Positions 38,501 through 45,264 of a stretch of 64,000 bases of DNA are shown one piece after another. Positions within the stretch are counted from its first letter, which is position 1; each line of letters starts with the position of its first letter. Source of the DNA: JBFIHF01 sp964411125 (GTDB lineage Bacteria > Myxococcota_A > Bradymonadia > Bradymonadales > Bradymonadaceae); contig CAYPJU010000005.1 of the NCBI GenBank assembly GCA_964411125.1, positions 92,865 through 156,864 of the forward strand. Direction: 5' to 3'. Position numbers and translations under genes: made by a program. The notes under the pieces were generated by a model. That model saw only the letters and a program-made list of their open reading frames with translations, was not told where the DNA came from and did no database searches.

Positions 38501-38929
38501 TACTTGGGCTCCATTGGATACCCGACCGAGTTCCTCCGGCTCCTCTTCATGGCGACGATGCACATGACCGATCCGTCCCTGGGGCTCGACCGACAGCTCG
38601 GTCCGCAGGGCGGCGAGGCGATTCAGGCGATCAGCAAGATGCCGCAGCCGATGCTGCTTCAGATGCAGAAGCTGATGAAGACGTATCTGGCGCAGGGCAA
38701 GAACCCGAACCTGTCGGCATGGCTGACGGCCGTCGACCACACGACGACTCGGATGGGGCTCCTGTTGTGCGGCGACCTGCACCAGGCGGCGAGTGCCATC
38801 AAGAACGACACCAACCCCGTGGGCAAGTCGACGGTGAAGGAGAAGATTCGCGAGATGGTGCTCTTCAGCATCAGCGAAGAGTACTTCGAGCTCCGAAGCT
38901 CCCTGGGGCTGTCGATCGATAGCCAGTGA
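26501..38929 (+). CDS. gltI: GltI/AgmK-like giant TPR protein, 4142 residues
   Basis: Uninterrupted 12.4-kb frame. No signal peptide is evident, so export, if any, is unexplained. Repeats of helix pairs recur about every 70-76 residues with a shared pattern (LY…W..L…L……D…A…Y..VL..DP…A…L). Two acidic low-complexity inserts break the array: about residues 250-436 (Glu/Asp/Val-rich) and 1250-1340 (SEVSLDGEISDASLESEISD…). The last 265 residues (about 3877-4142) are not TPR and contain LSGGLRGWYSANIKDWG and GNAN-type hydrophobic helices, a possible capping domain. Length and position fit Myxococcus GltI (AgmK, about 3.8 kaa), implicated in gliding. The stop overlaps rsmI by 4 bp. Confidence 0.82.
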   Translation: MDRENQAENYLARLEENPHDLTTFGELERLYASDWAPLVSMLTERAEDLGRTEVSARFLLEAGRIAELRLQDEELSGALLDRCATMASGTEVDPEARIFLLAHQGQWESMLDYFGQAVESVPSDSQKSRLYFRMGSILEEKLEDYDEADTAYRWAVELDKANTAARWGRQGLARRQENWTSLAELLYEQAESAQTVERQLEALLDLGDVYRLQLGQPEEAAQCYANVYEFDAANPRAREGLTALGYELEAAPADEVPTNGEALSDAESEVEFNDDATQMMTTSPAVLQDEEEREAADADGVVGFAVEAEDDDELVLNEDSTGFVEASEVSELSEVSLVEEEQPPALPGEVSDGDASEVDVESSEVELSDVDEAEDDSDGDFEAAAEVSEQEDALEGDADDDEDGESLEAIESEVELVEEELVEEPEQVVEDEEDDRPNWRDRFQARVNAGSLEDLVSAARLAARHDAGASAMNEVWQTAVANGLHRELWGKTHFLVRDPSVWEAVMAETNDPAFDARIAIIDLADVARGREIAGDNERIAEFLEDIEAGEANWRKFQRALEQRYDSLGDDEKAKLVYTRMANVAAALKDSDKEMDALRRLDRQISGDPTVQSHLKQIYAASEKWPMYVDIIKSEVAEVPDDDPAEKIDLLTEMVAVYRDHMNHDMMVVNTYKEILEIDETNLDAIDALVELYDKLNRSSELVAMLQAKAELVKSKARKVEIWSQIAELFLEKFRNQAEAIKAYEQVLEIEPYHPQAITFLKEMYEKRRDWESLIDVHKREIATLETPEEKIAGLKEVASLATDRLRKPEVATELWLEVREIDARDPDALDALETLYEKSKDYDSLGSILETKAEVSEDPAEQMKLYQKMGLLYSDRLDDPDRAMHAWRLALQLDPDDLKAQKSLERLYIDNRRFDELEEFYGSRDGWSDLVRLLGTLSGTIKEDDVKIDLLLRSARIWSEQLEDTGRAERDLERVLQLDSRNERAALLLEPIYRASDDARKLQEVYEVILDHRTQPDERRDYLLKLAELHMRELDDPSTAFDWYAVAFRETPDSLDDLATLEAAAGASSRWSDLVQVYEEVLQSGTLEDEQQRDLRMRVGRVLSEELEDFDPALAYFQQVLDRDDTDIEALTAVESIYQRAERWDDLMAIYDRRIELTENESDRVDILAGMALIAEKQKGDIETAIARHREALEIDPNYEPSLRQLHRLYSEREQYSELAAVIRREIDIIDERAAARGDARAMVADVASFFSGGAAAEPSEVSLDGEISDASLESEISDGMLEEQSSVGLDESSVSDGLDESSASDAEELAEGTSDVEDLQEASESEVSENEDEYVAGAPIYTEEEIERLVELHYELGAISKEHLNDFDTAVQSLGQVLIWRPNHDDAREAIESFLIEPDHRPFVAAVLEPVYEVHGAWDDLVRALEARAESANDSQREDLYERVAGIHLHELGDARSAFDSYVDVLKTNAANNPARAQLMRVADALEDWHSYTERLEEVVNGLDDDALRMAYAFDIADAYADRLEDPESARAWYEKVLEVSPTDERALEELEALFTRTEQWAELEAVLHRRLDMTTDPYDAQDQKFRIALLNEEVLDRPEAAIDVYREILSEDAQSLAAVESLNRLYANEGMWAELAENLRVEHELASEHSRHGVRNRLALVLEQKLAEPDSAVDLYESVVSEDPDNEFALEALERMMYSQTAPRGRISRILEPLYIDGNQFDKLIAALEVQVDASREPSEKVDLLHRIAVLQETRAQNLSTAFRTYSRAFHWDVDNEATLQHLYRIAQQTSAYEDLVSVFEKEVEEQSEPAVKRELLRRAATVYRDVLMEPERATERLHEVLSFYPEDLETIEELEAVYRATQDWENLVTVLVLKSDLVDDLDQKKHLLNQAGTAYEEFLEQPADAIEVYNRILELDAADLAAIERLEVLYASQDRWADLLGIYERKVALSDNDEARKDLYYAMGAIHREALDQPLDAIDVFRNILSIDDRELAAWQQLDELFQQTEQWPELLDALEAQLQLSALPEDSLTLKYRIGHLFETQLHDVHKAIDTYAEVLTHEPEHPETTAALEGLIERGEEESRAAEVLVPIYRDSMQWEKLIHIYRLQIQSTEDVDTKLDLYTEIGTIFEHRLQDEASAFETYAQALDVMPARVETLNTLERLAANLNGWEVLVEILDAQLEDTADYDAVRSLNLRIARIHEEELMQPDEAIARFKRVLELEPDDEVAILALDRLYQRQGYWEELAEILRLRLLDADQDEVLELRLRLGGVYQEALDDAEQALEVYQSILMDQPENPLAIERLEQMFMSGQAVQQVAGILEPYYSDRAEHEKLIGIYLQRRDMLDDPREIYDIFMLVSRTLLVELADKSDDPDEIADYKLQALATYGQALVQQPDEQHVVEEVMRLAEETGAWAEAAGVMADALESEHITPEASGRLYFALATIFDKHLGLFEEAEQSYLSVLEFDPGEPRALEALDRIYEGQGRWEELADILSRRIEGLYDEDVIVELQFRRARLFQDQLARLDDAVATYHEVLNLQPVHQPALEALSQIHYQRQEWNELYEVLERQAEVQDDPDARAVTFSQMAQIAEEALERPSDAVELWNRVLTLQMDNVEALRELRRLYLADERWSDLVGILEREVEITDDPEEKMVLYESLGSIWSDRLGNEGQALDSWNRVLEIDPFYLPALEALRELHTRALDYEALSDVLARMLEHQDLESDRKRALWMEQGEILGDHLMQPERAIEAWRQVLAYDPTNETALDNLERVFFQEGRWEEAAAILEMKLDTLEDAHDRVELLLRIADIWETKIMDRDRAADFYENILEWEPTNEQAGAQLESIYREQATDDSFMKLANLYLDRSQYRVEDPEAFLEARRNSARVFEEQLGHPDHALLVLQTAFTAQTYEDEQLLHDLGRLAKLTGQWTDLIEQVESVLREIGDVFEAADIHKTVGQWQSEELNQPEEAVYHLQRALAIEPDNVDIMTDLERLYREIAAWEELSQILQQRVQLSADPDEQIELWRKLGELYELQMGQVDDAIGAYKNILDIDPSDILAIESLERIYEAYDRWRDLIAILERKADATYDPDDMVAIRFRIAQIWEERLESTEEAILTYRDILAAEQTHMPSLRELERIFMSGQRWQELLDVYDQQLGLTHEPSEQVVIYGRQAAMYEDAFEDIERAIEAYSNILMVEPDNLQAIENLERLYRQEERWFDLVDTLQRHADVVVESDPGAAKDVLNDLARTQRDQVNDPNAAIESFTRSLQLDNEQADLWSELASLFEDTANWSSAIEAYEALIDLVGDPAYRVDVYNRVGFLYDANLQDDQNAEKAYLAALDIDGANEATLLALRDLYNRREDWQGSIRVLKQAEEGSRDLAQKARYLCEIGKVYEHELDDAVSALHYYESALENDPTVTEAAAPLIDLYVSEQRWERAAPLLDRLVEDGMEGTDEDQHRRFFQHAHVSRQLGRDETALRSYRQAYELDPTHTDTLRGLSSLLYEREEWEQAFKIFQALQFNHADALGERELVEVYHRAGEVKQRVGERQKAIQMYQKALEYDPTYSPSLQALIDAFEEDGNWDEVVSYTQYLLQSETEETVRFAMLARIGDVWNAHLNNPTNATQSYLDALDIDPTSVVILRKLLDIYTKQKQWSEAVEILGRLIEQEPDPGKQAKYHYTIGVLHRDQVGDMQAAVDSFDAALDADVKMLKAFEAIDRVWTEQKSWKDLERAYRRMLRRVGENDDGQMEKIKVLLWQNLGEIYRSRLGHVKSAIQAYEAAVGLSPDSEKMRLILAELYERSGENPDGAIDQHKELIKIDPFRIESYRALWKAYMQKKQYDRAWCMAGALSFLQNANEQEQKFYNQYLGQNLKVAKGTFNQEMWKLIYHEDEDMLMSMILSVLSGGLRGWYSANIKDWGVHKKKNLLDPNEQLMFCKIYSYGARTMGLMPAPLLYLKSDQALGMRNANSDPAAFIVGADMMQGKGDRELAFTIGKNLCWVRPEHYLGSIGYPTEFLRLLFMATMHMTDPSLGLDRQLGPQGGEAIQAISKMPQPMLLQMQKLMKTYLAQGKNPNLSAWLTAVDHTTTRMGLLLCGDLHQAASAIKNDTNPVGKSTVKEKIREMVLFSISEEYFELRSSLGLSIDSQ

Positions 38930-39777
38930 GCGACGCCTCCTCCGGCGGTCGGATCACCCTGGCCGCCACCCCGATTGGAAATCTGGGCGACGCCGCACCT
39001 CGAGTGATCGAGGTGCTGGCGTCCGCCGACGTCATCGCGTGTGAGGATACGCGGGTGGCCGGGAAGCTCTTCGAGCTGCTCGGTATCGAGCGCGCAGCGG
39101 GGGCCCGCTTCGTGAGCTACCACGACCAGAACGAACGCGAGCGCGTCGACGAGCTGCTGCGCGAAGCGAGCGCGGGGAAATCGGTCGTCGTGGTGAGCGA
39201 CGCCGGCATGCCGGCGATCGCTGACCCCGGGTACCGTATCGTCGCGGCGGCGCGTGAGCGAGGTGTAGACGTGACCGTCGTCCCCGGCCCTTGTGCCGCG
39301 GTAGTGGCGCTCGCCGGCGCCGGTTTACCCACCGATCGGTTCGCGTTTCACGGTTTTCTCCCCTCGAAGCGGGTAGGGCGCCGTGAGGCTCTCGAGGAGC
39401 TTCGTACGGGCGGAATGACCGCCGTGCTCTACGAGTCGCCGCATCGCGTCCAGGCGCTGCTCGAGGACGTCGTGGAGGTCCTCGGGGACGTCGAGGTGTG
39501 CGTCGCCCGGGAGCTGACCAAACTCCACGAAGAGTGGCTGCGCGGAACCGCCACGCAGGTCCGTGACGAGCTGGCAGCCCGTGCTCGGCTCCGCGGAGAA
39601 TTCGTCGTCGTGATCGAGCCAGGAACGACGGAGCTCCAGGAGGACGACGTCGACCGCTGGATCTCCGCGCTCTGGGCCGAAGACGTGGCCCCGGCGCAGA
39701 TCAAGGCGATCGTGGCGCGCGCCACCGGCATGAAGAAGTCGGAAGTGTGGGAGAGGTTGGAGCGGCTCAAGGATTGA
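38926..39777 (+). CDS. rsmI: 16S rRNA (cytidine1402-2'-O)-methyltransferase
   Basis: 283 aa. It methylates the 2'-OH of C1402 in the ribosomal decoding centre using SAM. Hallmarks of this tetrapyrrole-methylase fold family are LAATPIGNLGDAAPRVIEVL, CEDTRVAGKLFELL, SYHDQNERER, VVSDAGMPAIADPGYRIV, VVPGPCAAVVALAGAGLPTD and AVLYESPHRVQALLEDV. It starts at GTG 38926 inside the stop of gltI, so its translation may depend on the giant gene. It converges on the OMP gene with 15 bp between stops. Confidence 0.96.
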   Translation: MSDASSGGRITLAATPIGNLGDAAPRVIEVLASADVIACEDTRVAGKLFELLGIERAAGARFVSYHDQNERERVDELLREASAGKSVVVVSDAGMPAIADPGYRIVAAARERGVDVTVVPGPCAAVVALAGAGLPTDRFAFHGFLPSKRVGRREALEELRTGGMTAVLYESPHRVQALLEDVVEVLGDVEVCVARELTKLHEEWLRGTATQVRDELAARARLRGEFVVVIEPGTTELQEDDVDRWISALWAEDVAPAQIKAIVARATGMKKSEVWERLERLKD

Positions 39778-39795
39778 GCCGCGCAATCCGGCTCA
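39775..39795. terminator. Inverted repeat spanning both convergent stop codons
   Basis: TGAGCCG (39775-39781) and CGGCTCA (39789-39795) form a perfect 7-bp stem with a 7-base loop. It includes the TGA of rsmI and the TGA of the minus-strand gene. Only short T-runs follow (GAATTTG on the plus strand), so bidirectional termination is possible but weak. Confidence 0.35.
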
Positions 39796-41373
39796 GAATT
39801 TGAGCGCAGCGGTCAGGAACACCGACCAGATGTTGTACTCCTGGACCCGGAATCGCTCGCCGTTGCCGTCGTACGCGGCATTGAACACGGGATTCTTCTC
39901 GCGCTCGGCGTCCGGGCCTTCGAGGTCGACGGTGTCGTCGTCCGTCACCTCTTCGGCATTGTCGACGTCACGTCCCGTCCGCGCGTTGGTCAGGAAATGC
40001 TCCTGCTTGTGCGTGAGCTGGACGTGCGCTCTGAGCTGGAAATACTCGGAGGGCTGCAGGTTGAGGCCCGCCTTCCCCGAGAAGCTCGCGTAGCTCTCGA
40101 CCGTCATGATCCCGTTGAACTGGTCGAAGCGCGGGTTTCCTTCCGCCGTGTTGAGGTCGTAGATCGGGTTCGGCTCGTCGCGAAAGTTCTCGGCGTTCGA
40201 CGGCTGGCGCGCGATCCATGCGCATTCCACGTCGCCGGCGACGAGGTTGCCGTCTTCGTCGTAGCTCGGGAGGACCTCGTCGAGGCTCTTGCCGACACAG
40301 TCCGAGGCGCCCATGTGATCGAAGAGCGGGGTGTAGTCTCGTCCCTCGCTCGTGTATCCGAAGCGGAACTGCAGATCGAACGAGTAGCGCTGCCCCTCGT
40401 CGGAGTTCTCGTACGGGATGAACTCGGTGCCGATCGTAATCTCGCCGCGCTGAGGCGGCTGGGTGAAGACCTGCCCGTTGTTGCCGACGTCGACGCGACG
40501 AATCGGAGAGCGCGGCGCGGGGATCGGCAGGAAGTACTCGAGCCCGAAGTAGGGCTCGATGAAATCGAACTTCTTGGACGATGCGATGATCCAGGAGAGC
40601 TCGTGCATGCCGAGCCCGACGTAGTTGTTGTCGACGCGCTTCACCGGCGCGATCGGCATCACGTAGTCCATCCCGATCATGAGCGTCGCCTTCGTGGGAT
40701 CGCGCTCGTCGTTGAACGGGGCCCAGTGCAGCCCGAGGGTCGGATCGGCAAAGCCGGAACGCTCGATGTCTCGAAAATCTTCACCGAGCTCGAAGAAGCG
40801 ATAGGTGCTGAAGAAGTCGAGGTCGTCGACCACGTCCCCACCGTCGAAGGCAGCTTCGGCGTCGGCCGCGATCCGCTCGTCGGAGGGGTCGATGGAGGAG
40901 TTGCTCCCGCTGAGCCCCTCCGCGTATCGCATGCCGTGCACGTCGCTGATGACGTACGGGACGGCCAGGCTCAACTGTAGGTCCTTGTAGAGTCCCACCT
41001 TCAGGACTCCTTCCAGCGTCATCGTGTTGTTTCGGTAGTCCGCCTCGGGTCGGTCGACGACCGCGGAGTCGTCAGGACAGTCCTGAGGGTCGACCTCGAG
41101 CCTCGGGTTCGATCGCTCGAAGTTCTGCGACGCTTCCCCGACGAGACGGCTCGCGTCGTCGACGCAGGCACCCTCACGAGTGATCTGCGCGGTGCCGAAG
41201 TCCATGCGGAAACGGGGTTCGAACGTGAAGTCGAACCCATCGTACGTCTCGTCGATGAGATCGTCTTTGTCGTCCGCTGCATCGACCAGGTCGGTGAATT
41301 CAGCGGCGAACGCGGGCGATGCGGTGAGCATCACTCCAGCGACGGTGACCCAATGGGCAAAGCGACGTGCCAT
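39793..41373 (-). CDS. Outer-membrane beta-barrel candidate next to the Glt-like cluster
   Basis: 526 aa from the ATG at 41373, with GGAG about seven bases upstream; in-frame starts at 41385 and 41388 are alternatives. Signal peptide MARRFAHWVTVAGVMLTASP (AFA-AEF). The mature chain alternates polar and aromatic residues in beta-strand style (GFDFTFEPRFRMDFGTAQI, SFDLQFRFGYTS, PSEYFQLRAHVQLTHKQEHF) and ends SVFLTAALKF, the terminal Phe expected of BamA-inserted barrels. Glt/Nfs machines contain such barrels (GltA, GltB, GltH), and none is otherwise visible here, so it is a candidate partner; orthology is not shown. Four cysteines in mature loops may pair. Confidence 0.65.
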   Translation of the reverse strand: MARRFAHWVTVAGVMLTASPAFAAEFTDLVDAADDKDDLIDETYDGFDFTFEPRFRMDFGTAQITREGACVDDASRLVGEASQNFERSNPRLEVDPQDCPDDSAVVDRPEADYRNNTMTLEGVLKVGLYKDLQLSLAVPYVISDVHGMRYAEGLSGSNSSIDPSDERIAADAEAAFDGGDVVDDLDFFSTYRFFELGEDFRDIERSGFADPTLGLHWAPFNDERDPTKATLMIGMDYVMPIAPVKRVDNNYVGLGMHELSWIIASSKKFDFIEPYFGLEYFLPIPAPRSPIRRVDVGNNGQVFTQPPQRGEITIGTEFIPYENSDEGQRYSFDLQFRFGYTSEGRDYTPLFDHMGASDCVGKSLDEVLPSYDEDGNLVAGDVECAWIARQPSNAENFRDEPNPIYDLNTAEGNPRFDQFNGIMTVESYASFSGKAGLNLQPSEYFQLRAHVQLTHKQEHFLTNARTGRDVDNAEEVTDDDTVDLEGPDAEREKNPVFNAAYDGNGERFRVQEYNIWSVFLTAALKF

Positions 41374-41461
41374 CCTCTTCTCCATCACACGCGAGACCCG
41401 ATCGAGTCGGCAGATTTCACTGCCACCTGAAAAGATCTTCCTGGCGGTTCGGGCTGCACGC

Positions 41462-41491
41462 TAGCTAGCAACGAACTGGCCGATCTGTCAA
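41462..41491 (-). promoter_or_regulatory. Candidate promoter of the OMP gene
   Basis: On the minus strand a perfect TTGACA (41491-41486) is followed by 18 bases and TAGCTA (41467-41462), about 90 bp before the OMP start. The -10 box matches three of six positions. Confidence 0.45.
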
Positions 41492-41581
41492 GGTGGCGAA
41501 CGGCCCTGGCCGCTTCGGCAGCCTGCGTTGCAGGCCCGTCCCTGGCGCGGTAGACGAGTGTAAACCCATCGAGGATTCTTC

Positions 41582-42947
41582 GTGAAGCCCGAGTCGAACC
41601 GCATCCTGGCATCGTCGCTGCGCCGCATGGTCCGCGCGGAGCACACGACCCAGGTGCAGCGGCTCCTCTCGAAGAGCCACCCCGCCGACATCGCCCAGGT
41701 CTTCGTCTCGCTGACTCCGGTGCAGCGTCAGCAAGCGTTCGACGAGCTCCCGAGCGTCGAGAAGGCGGCGAGCGTCCTCACCGAGCTCGAGCCGAAGATC
41801 CTGACCGATTTCCTCGCGCAATTGAGCGACGGGCGCCTGGGCGAACTCCTCGGGGTGATGGCGTCGGACGACGCCGCCGACATCTTTCAGTGGCTCGACG
41901 ACGAGCGAAAGGATCGGCTCTTCCAGGCGCTCCCCGACGAAGAACAGTCCGAGGCGGAATCGCTCCTCGGCTACGATCCCGAGTCCGCCGGCGGCCTCAT
42001 GTCGACCGAGGTCTTCGCGCTCACCGAGGAGACGACCGCCGGAGAGGCGATCCAACGGCTCCAGCGCGACTCCGAAGGAGCCGAGGTCGTCTTCTATCTC
42101 TACGTGGTGAACGAACACCAGCACCTGGTCGGCGTGATGTCGCTGCGCGAGCTCGTGCGTGCTCCGAAGAATCGCCCGCTCCGCGAGATCATGATCTCCG
42201 AGGTGATCCGGGTGACCGCAGAACAGGACCAGGAGGACGTCGCGCGACTCGTCGCGCGATACAACCTTCTCGCCGTACCGGTGGTCGATGGCAACAACCG
42301 CCTCGTCGGGGTCGTCACGGTGGACGACATCATCGACGTCATTCGGCACGAGGCGACCGAAGACATCATGAAGATGGCGGGTGCCGGCGAGGATCAGAGC
42401 CCGCACGACTCCCCCATCGTCGGATTCCGAGCCCGGCTTCCCTGGTCAATCCCGAGCTTCGTCGCGGGAATCCTGGGGGTGACGGTGATCTCCCACTACC
42501 AGGACTCCCTGCTGCAGCTCATTCCCCTCGCTGCCCTCATTCCGATGTTGATGGGGATGGCGGGCAACGTCGGCACGCAGTCTTCCGCGATCGTCACGCG
42601 GTGGCTCGCCATAGGGCGCCTGGAGTTCGTTCAGATCGGACGCATCCTCGGCCGTGAGCTCGCGATCGGCGTTGCGGTCGGCGTCCTCTACGGGCTGATG
42701 GCGGGGGCGTTCGTGAGCTTCTACTTCGAGCATCACCCGGCGGTCGGCAGTTCGCTGTTCGAGTTCTCGCTGCTCACCGGGGCGGCGGTCGCGGGGGCGA
42801 TGGCCCTCGCCGGGATCCTCGGCGCCCTCGTGCCGCTGGTGTTCGACAAGGTCGGCCTCGACCCGGCCACAGCTACCGGCCCGTTCGTGATCACGACGAT
42901 CGACGTGCTGGCAGTCTGGCTCTATCTGGGGGTCGCCTCGTGGCTAC

Positions 42948-42955
<8 letters not shown>
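41582..42955 (+). CDS. mgtE: Magnesium transporter MgtE
   Basis: 457 aa, normal for MgtE, a Mg2+-gated Mg2+ channel. The cytoplasmic N-domain (HPADIAQVFVSL, IFQWLDDERKDRLFQALPDE) is followed by two CBS domains (about 130-255: LLGYDPESAGGLMSTEVFAL, NLLAVPVVDGNNRLVGVVTV, DDIIDVI) that sense Mg2+. Five TM helices follow, with MLMGMAGNVGTQSSAIVTR and GLDPATATGPFVITTIDVL of the pore. It starts at GTG 41582. The region between it and the divergent OMP gene (about 190 bp) shows no recognisable M-box riboswitch. The 3' end overlaps the convergent FAD gene by 8 bp. Confidence 0.95.
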
Positions 42956-44207
<1,252 letters not shown>

Positions 44208-44209
44208 GG

Positions 44210-45166
44210 TCAGAATCGCACGACGAAATGGCCGCCGACACCATCTGGCCCCAGCGCCGGTACCACCGACACCGTCCCTGCGGTCTCCGAGCTCCCCATG
44301 AAGTAGAGCACGGCGCCCGCCGCCATCAGGCCAACGGCCGCCGAGTATCCGACCACGCGAGAGACGTTGACCCCTTTGCGGAAACGTTCGTACGCCTCGA
44401 AATCGGGCTCGGCTCTCGCCGCGGGGATCGTCCCGCAGCGAGGGCGGTTCTGGTCCTCGGCGCGCTTCGGGGTCAACGAGCAGCCGTGCACCCCTTCCTC
44501 GAAGGCCTCGCTGTAGCGACGCACCTTGCCTGCATCGTAGAGCACGCCCTTGCCGAGGAGCAGCACCGCGACGCCCGCGCCCGCTCCGGCGATCGCCACC
44601 CCGGGCATCAACGGCCTCGCCGGCGCCTCGGGTGGGGGTGGTGCCGGCACGGTGGTCTCCTGTTCGGCGAGGAGTCGCCGACGTTCCTCGATCTTACCGC
44701 GGAGGATGCCGATCTTCTGGGCGAGGTCGACGTCACCGGTCTGGATCAACGCGAGTCGCTCCTCGGCGGAGTCGAGGTCTCCGTCGTCGAACATCTTCTC
44801 GGCGGCTGCGTAGCCACACTCGCTGTTCACCCGGTGAAGGTCCGCTTCGTCGCGCTCGCCGAGCTCCGTGCTCTCGGCAGCCTGAGCGGCGGCATCGAGC
44901 GCAGGGACGCACCGCTGGGCCTTGTACCAGGCCGCCATCTCGTTCAGCTTGAGGCTGACATCAGGATAGTTCTCATAGGCCGCAGCGTATTTTTCGGCCG
45001 CTATCTCGAACTCGCCGTTCTGAAACGCCGCGCCAGCTTCCCCGGCGAGTCGAACCGCCTCTTCCTGGTCTTCCTGCGCCGCCAGGGGGGGCGACGCCAG
45101 CGCCGACGCGACGAGGGCGAACGCCGCGATGGCGCCGCGGATTGAGGGGGGGGTGGAGGGCAACAC
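44210..45166 (-). CDS. Exported TPR-like envelope protein with two TM segments
   Basis: 318 aa from GTG 45166. A signal peptide (IRGAIAAFALVASALASPPL, AAQ-ED) is followed by a TPR-like helical domain (EAGAAFQNGEFEIAAEKYAA, CGYAAAEKMFDDGDLDSAEE). Then come a Pro-rich linker (VPAPPPPEAPARPLMPG), a TM segment (about 188-206), a loop with a Cys pair (HGCSLTP, RCGTIP) and a second TM (about 272-292). It resembles the PEGA/TPR-type membrane proteins often placed beside Ser/Thr kinases in myxobacteria. It lies 98 bp downstream of such a kinase and 2 bp upstream of the FAD enzyme gene. Function unknown. Confidence 0.65.
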   Translation of the reverse strand: MLPSTPPSIRGAIAAFALVASALASPPLAAQEDQEEAVRLAGEAGAAFQNGEFEIAAEKYAAAYENYPDVSLKLNEMAAWYKAQRCVPALDAAAQAAESTELGERDEADLHRVNSECGYAAAEKMFDDGDLDSAEERLALIQTGDVDLAQKIGILRGKIEERRRLLAEQETTVPAPPPPEAPARPLMPGVAIAGAGAGVAVLLLGKGVLYDAGKVRRYSEAFEEGVHGCSLTPKRAEDQNRPRCGTIPAARAEPDFEAYERFRKGVNVSRVVGYSAAVGLMAAGAVLYFMGSSETAGTVSVVPALGPDGVGGHFVVRF

Positions 45167-45264
45167 GTCTCCCGAACTAGGAACGCCGCCATCTTCGATG
45201 AGGGCGAGGGAGCGGTCAAGACAAACGGCCTGCGCATCCGCGCCGACCGCCGCGAGTCCTCCGT

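Noticed and set aside
29354..38782. 3142-codon open frame on the minus strand opposite gltI
   Set aside because: It mirrors the codon pattern of the sense gene (GAC, GAG, CTC, GCC give few stops in that antisense frame) and its product is low in motifs; no ribosome site or domain.
26501..38929. CRISPR-like or satellite DNA repeat in the giant gene
   Set aside because: The periodicity is at protein level (about 74 residues) with divergent DNA, as in TPR arrays, and there are no identical spaced repeats.
41389..41581. Possible M-box magnesium riboswitch before mgtE
   Set aside because: I could not find the conserved M-box core or its paired helices; the region seems to hold only divergent promoters.
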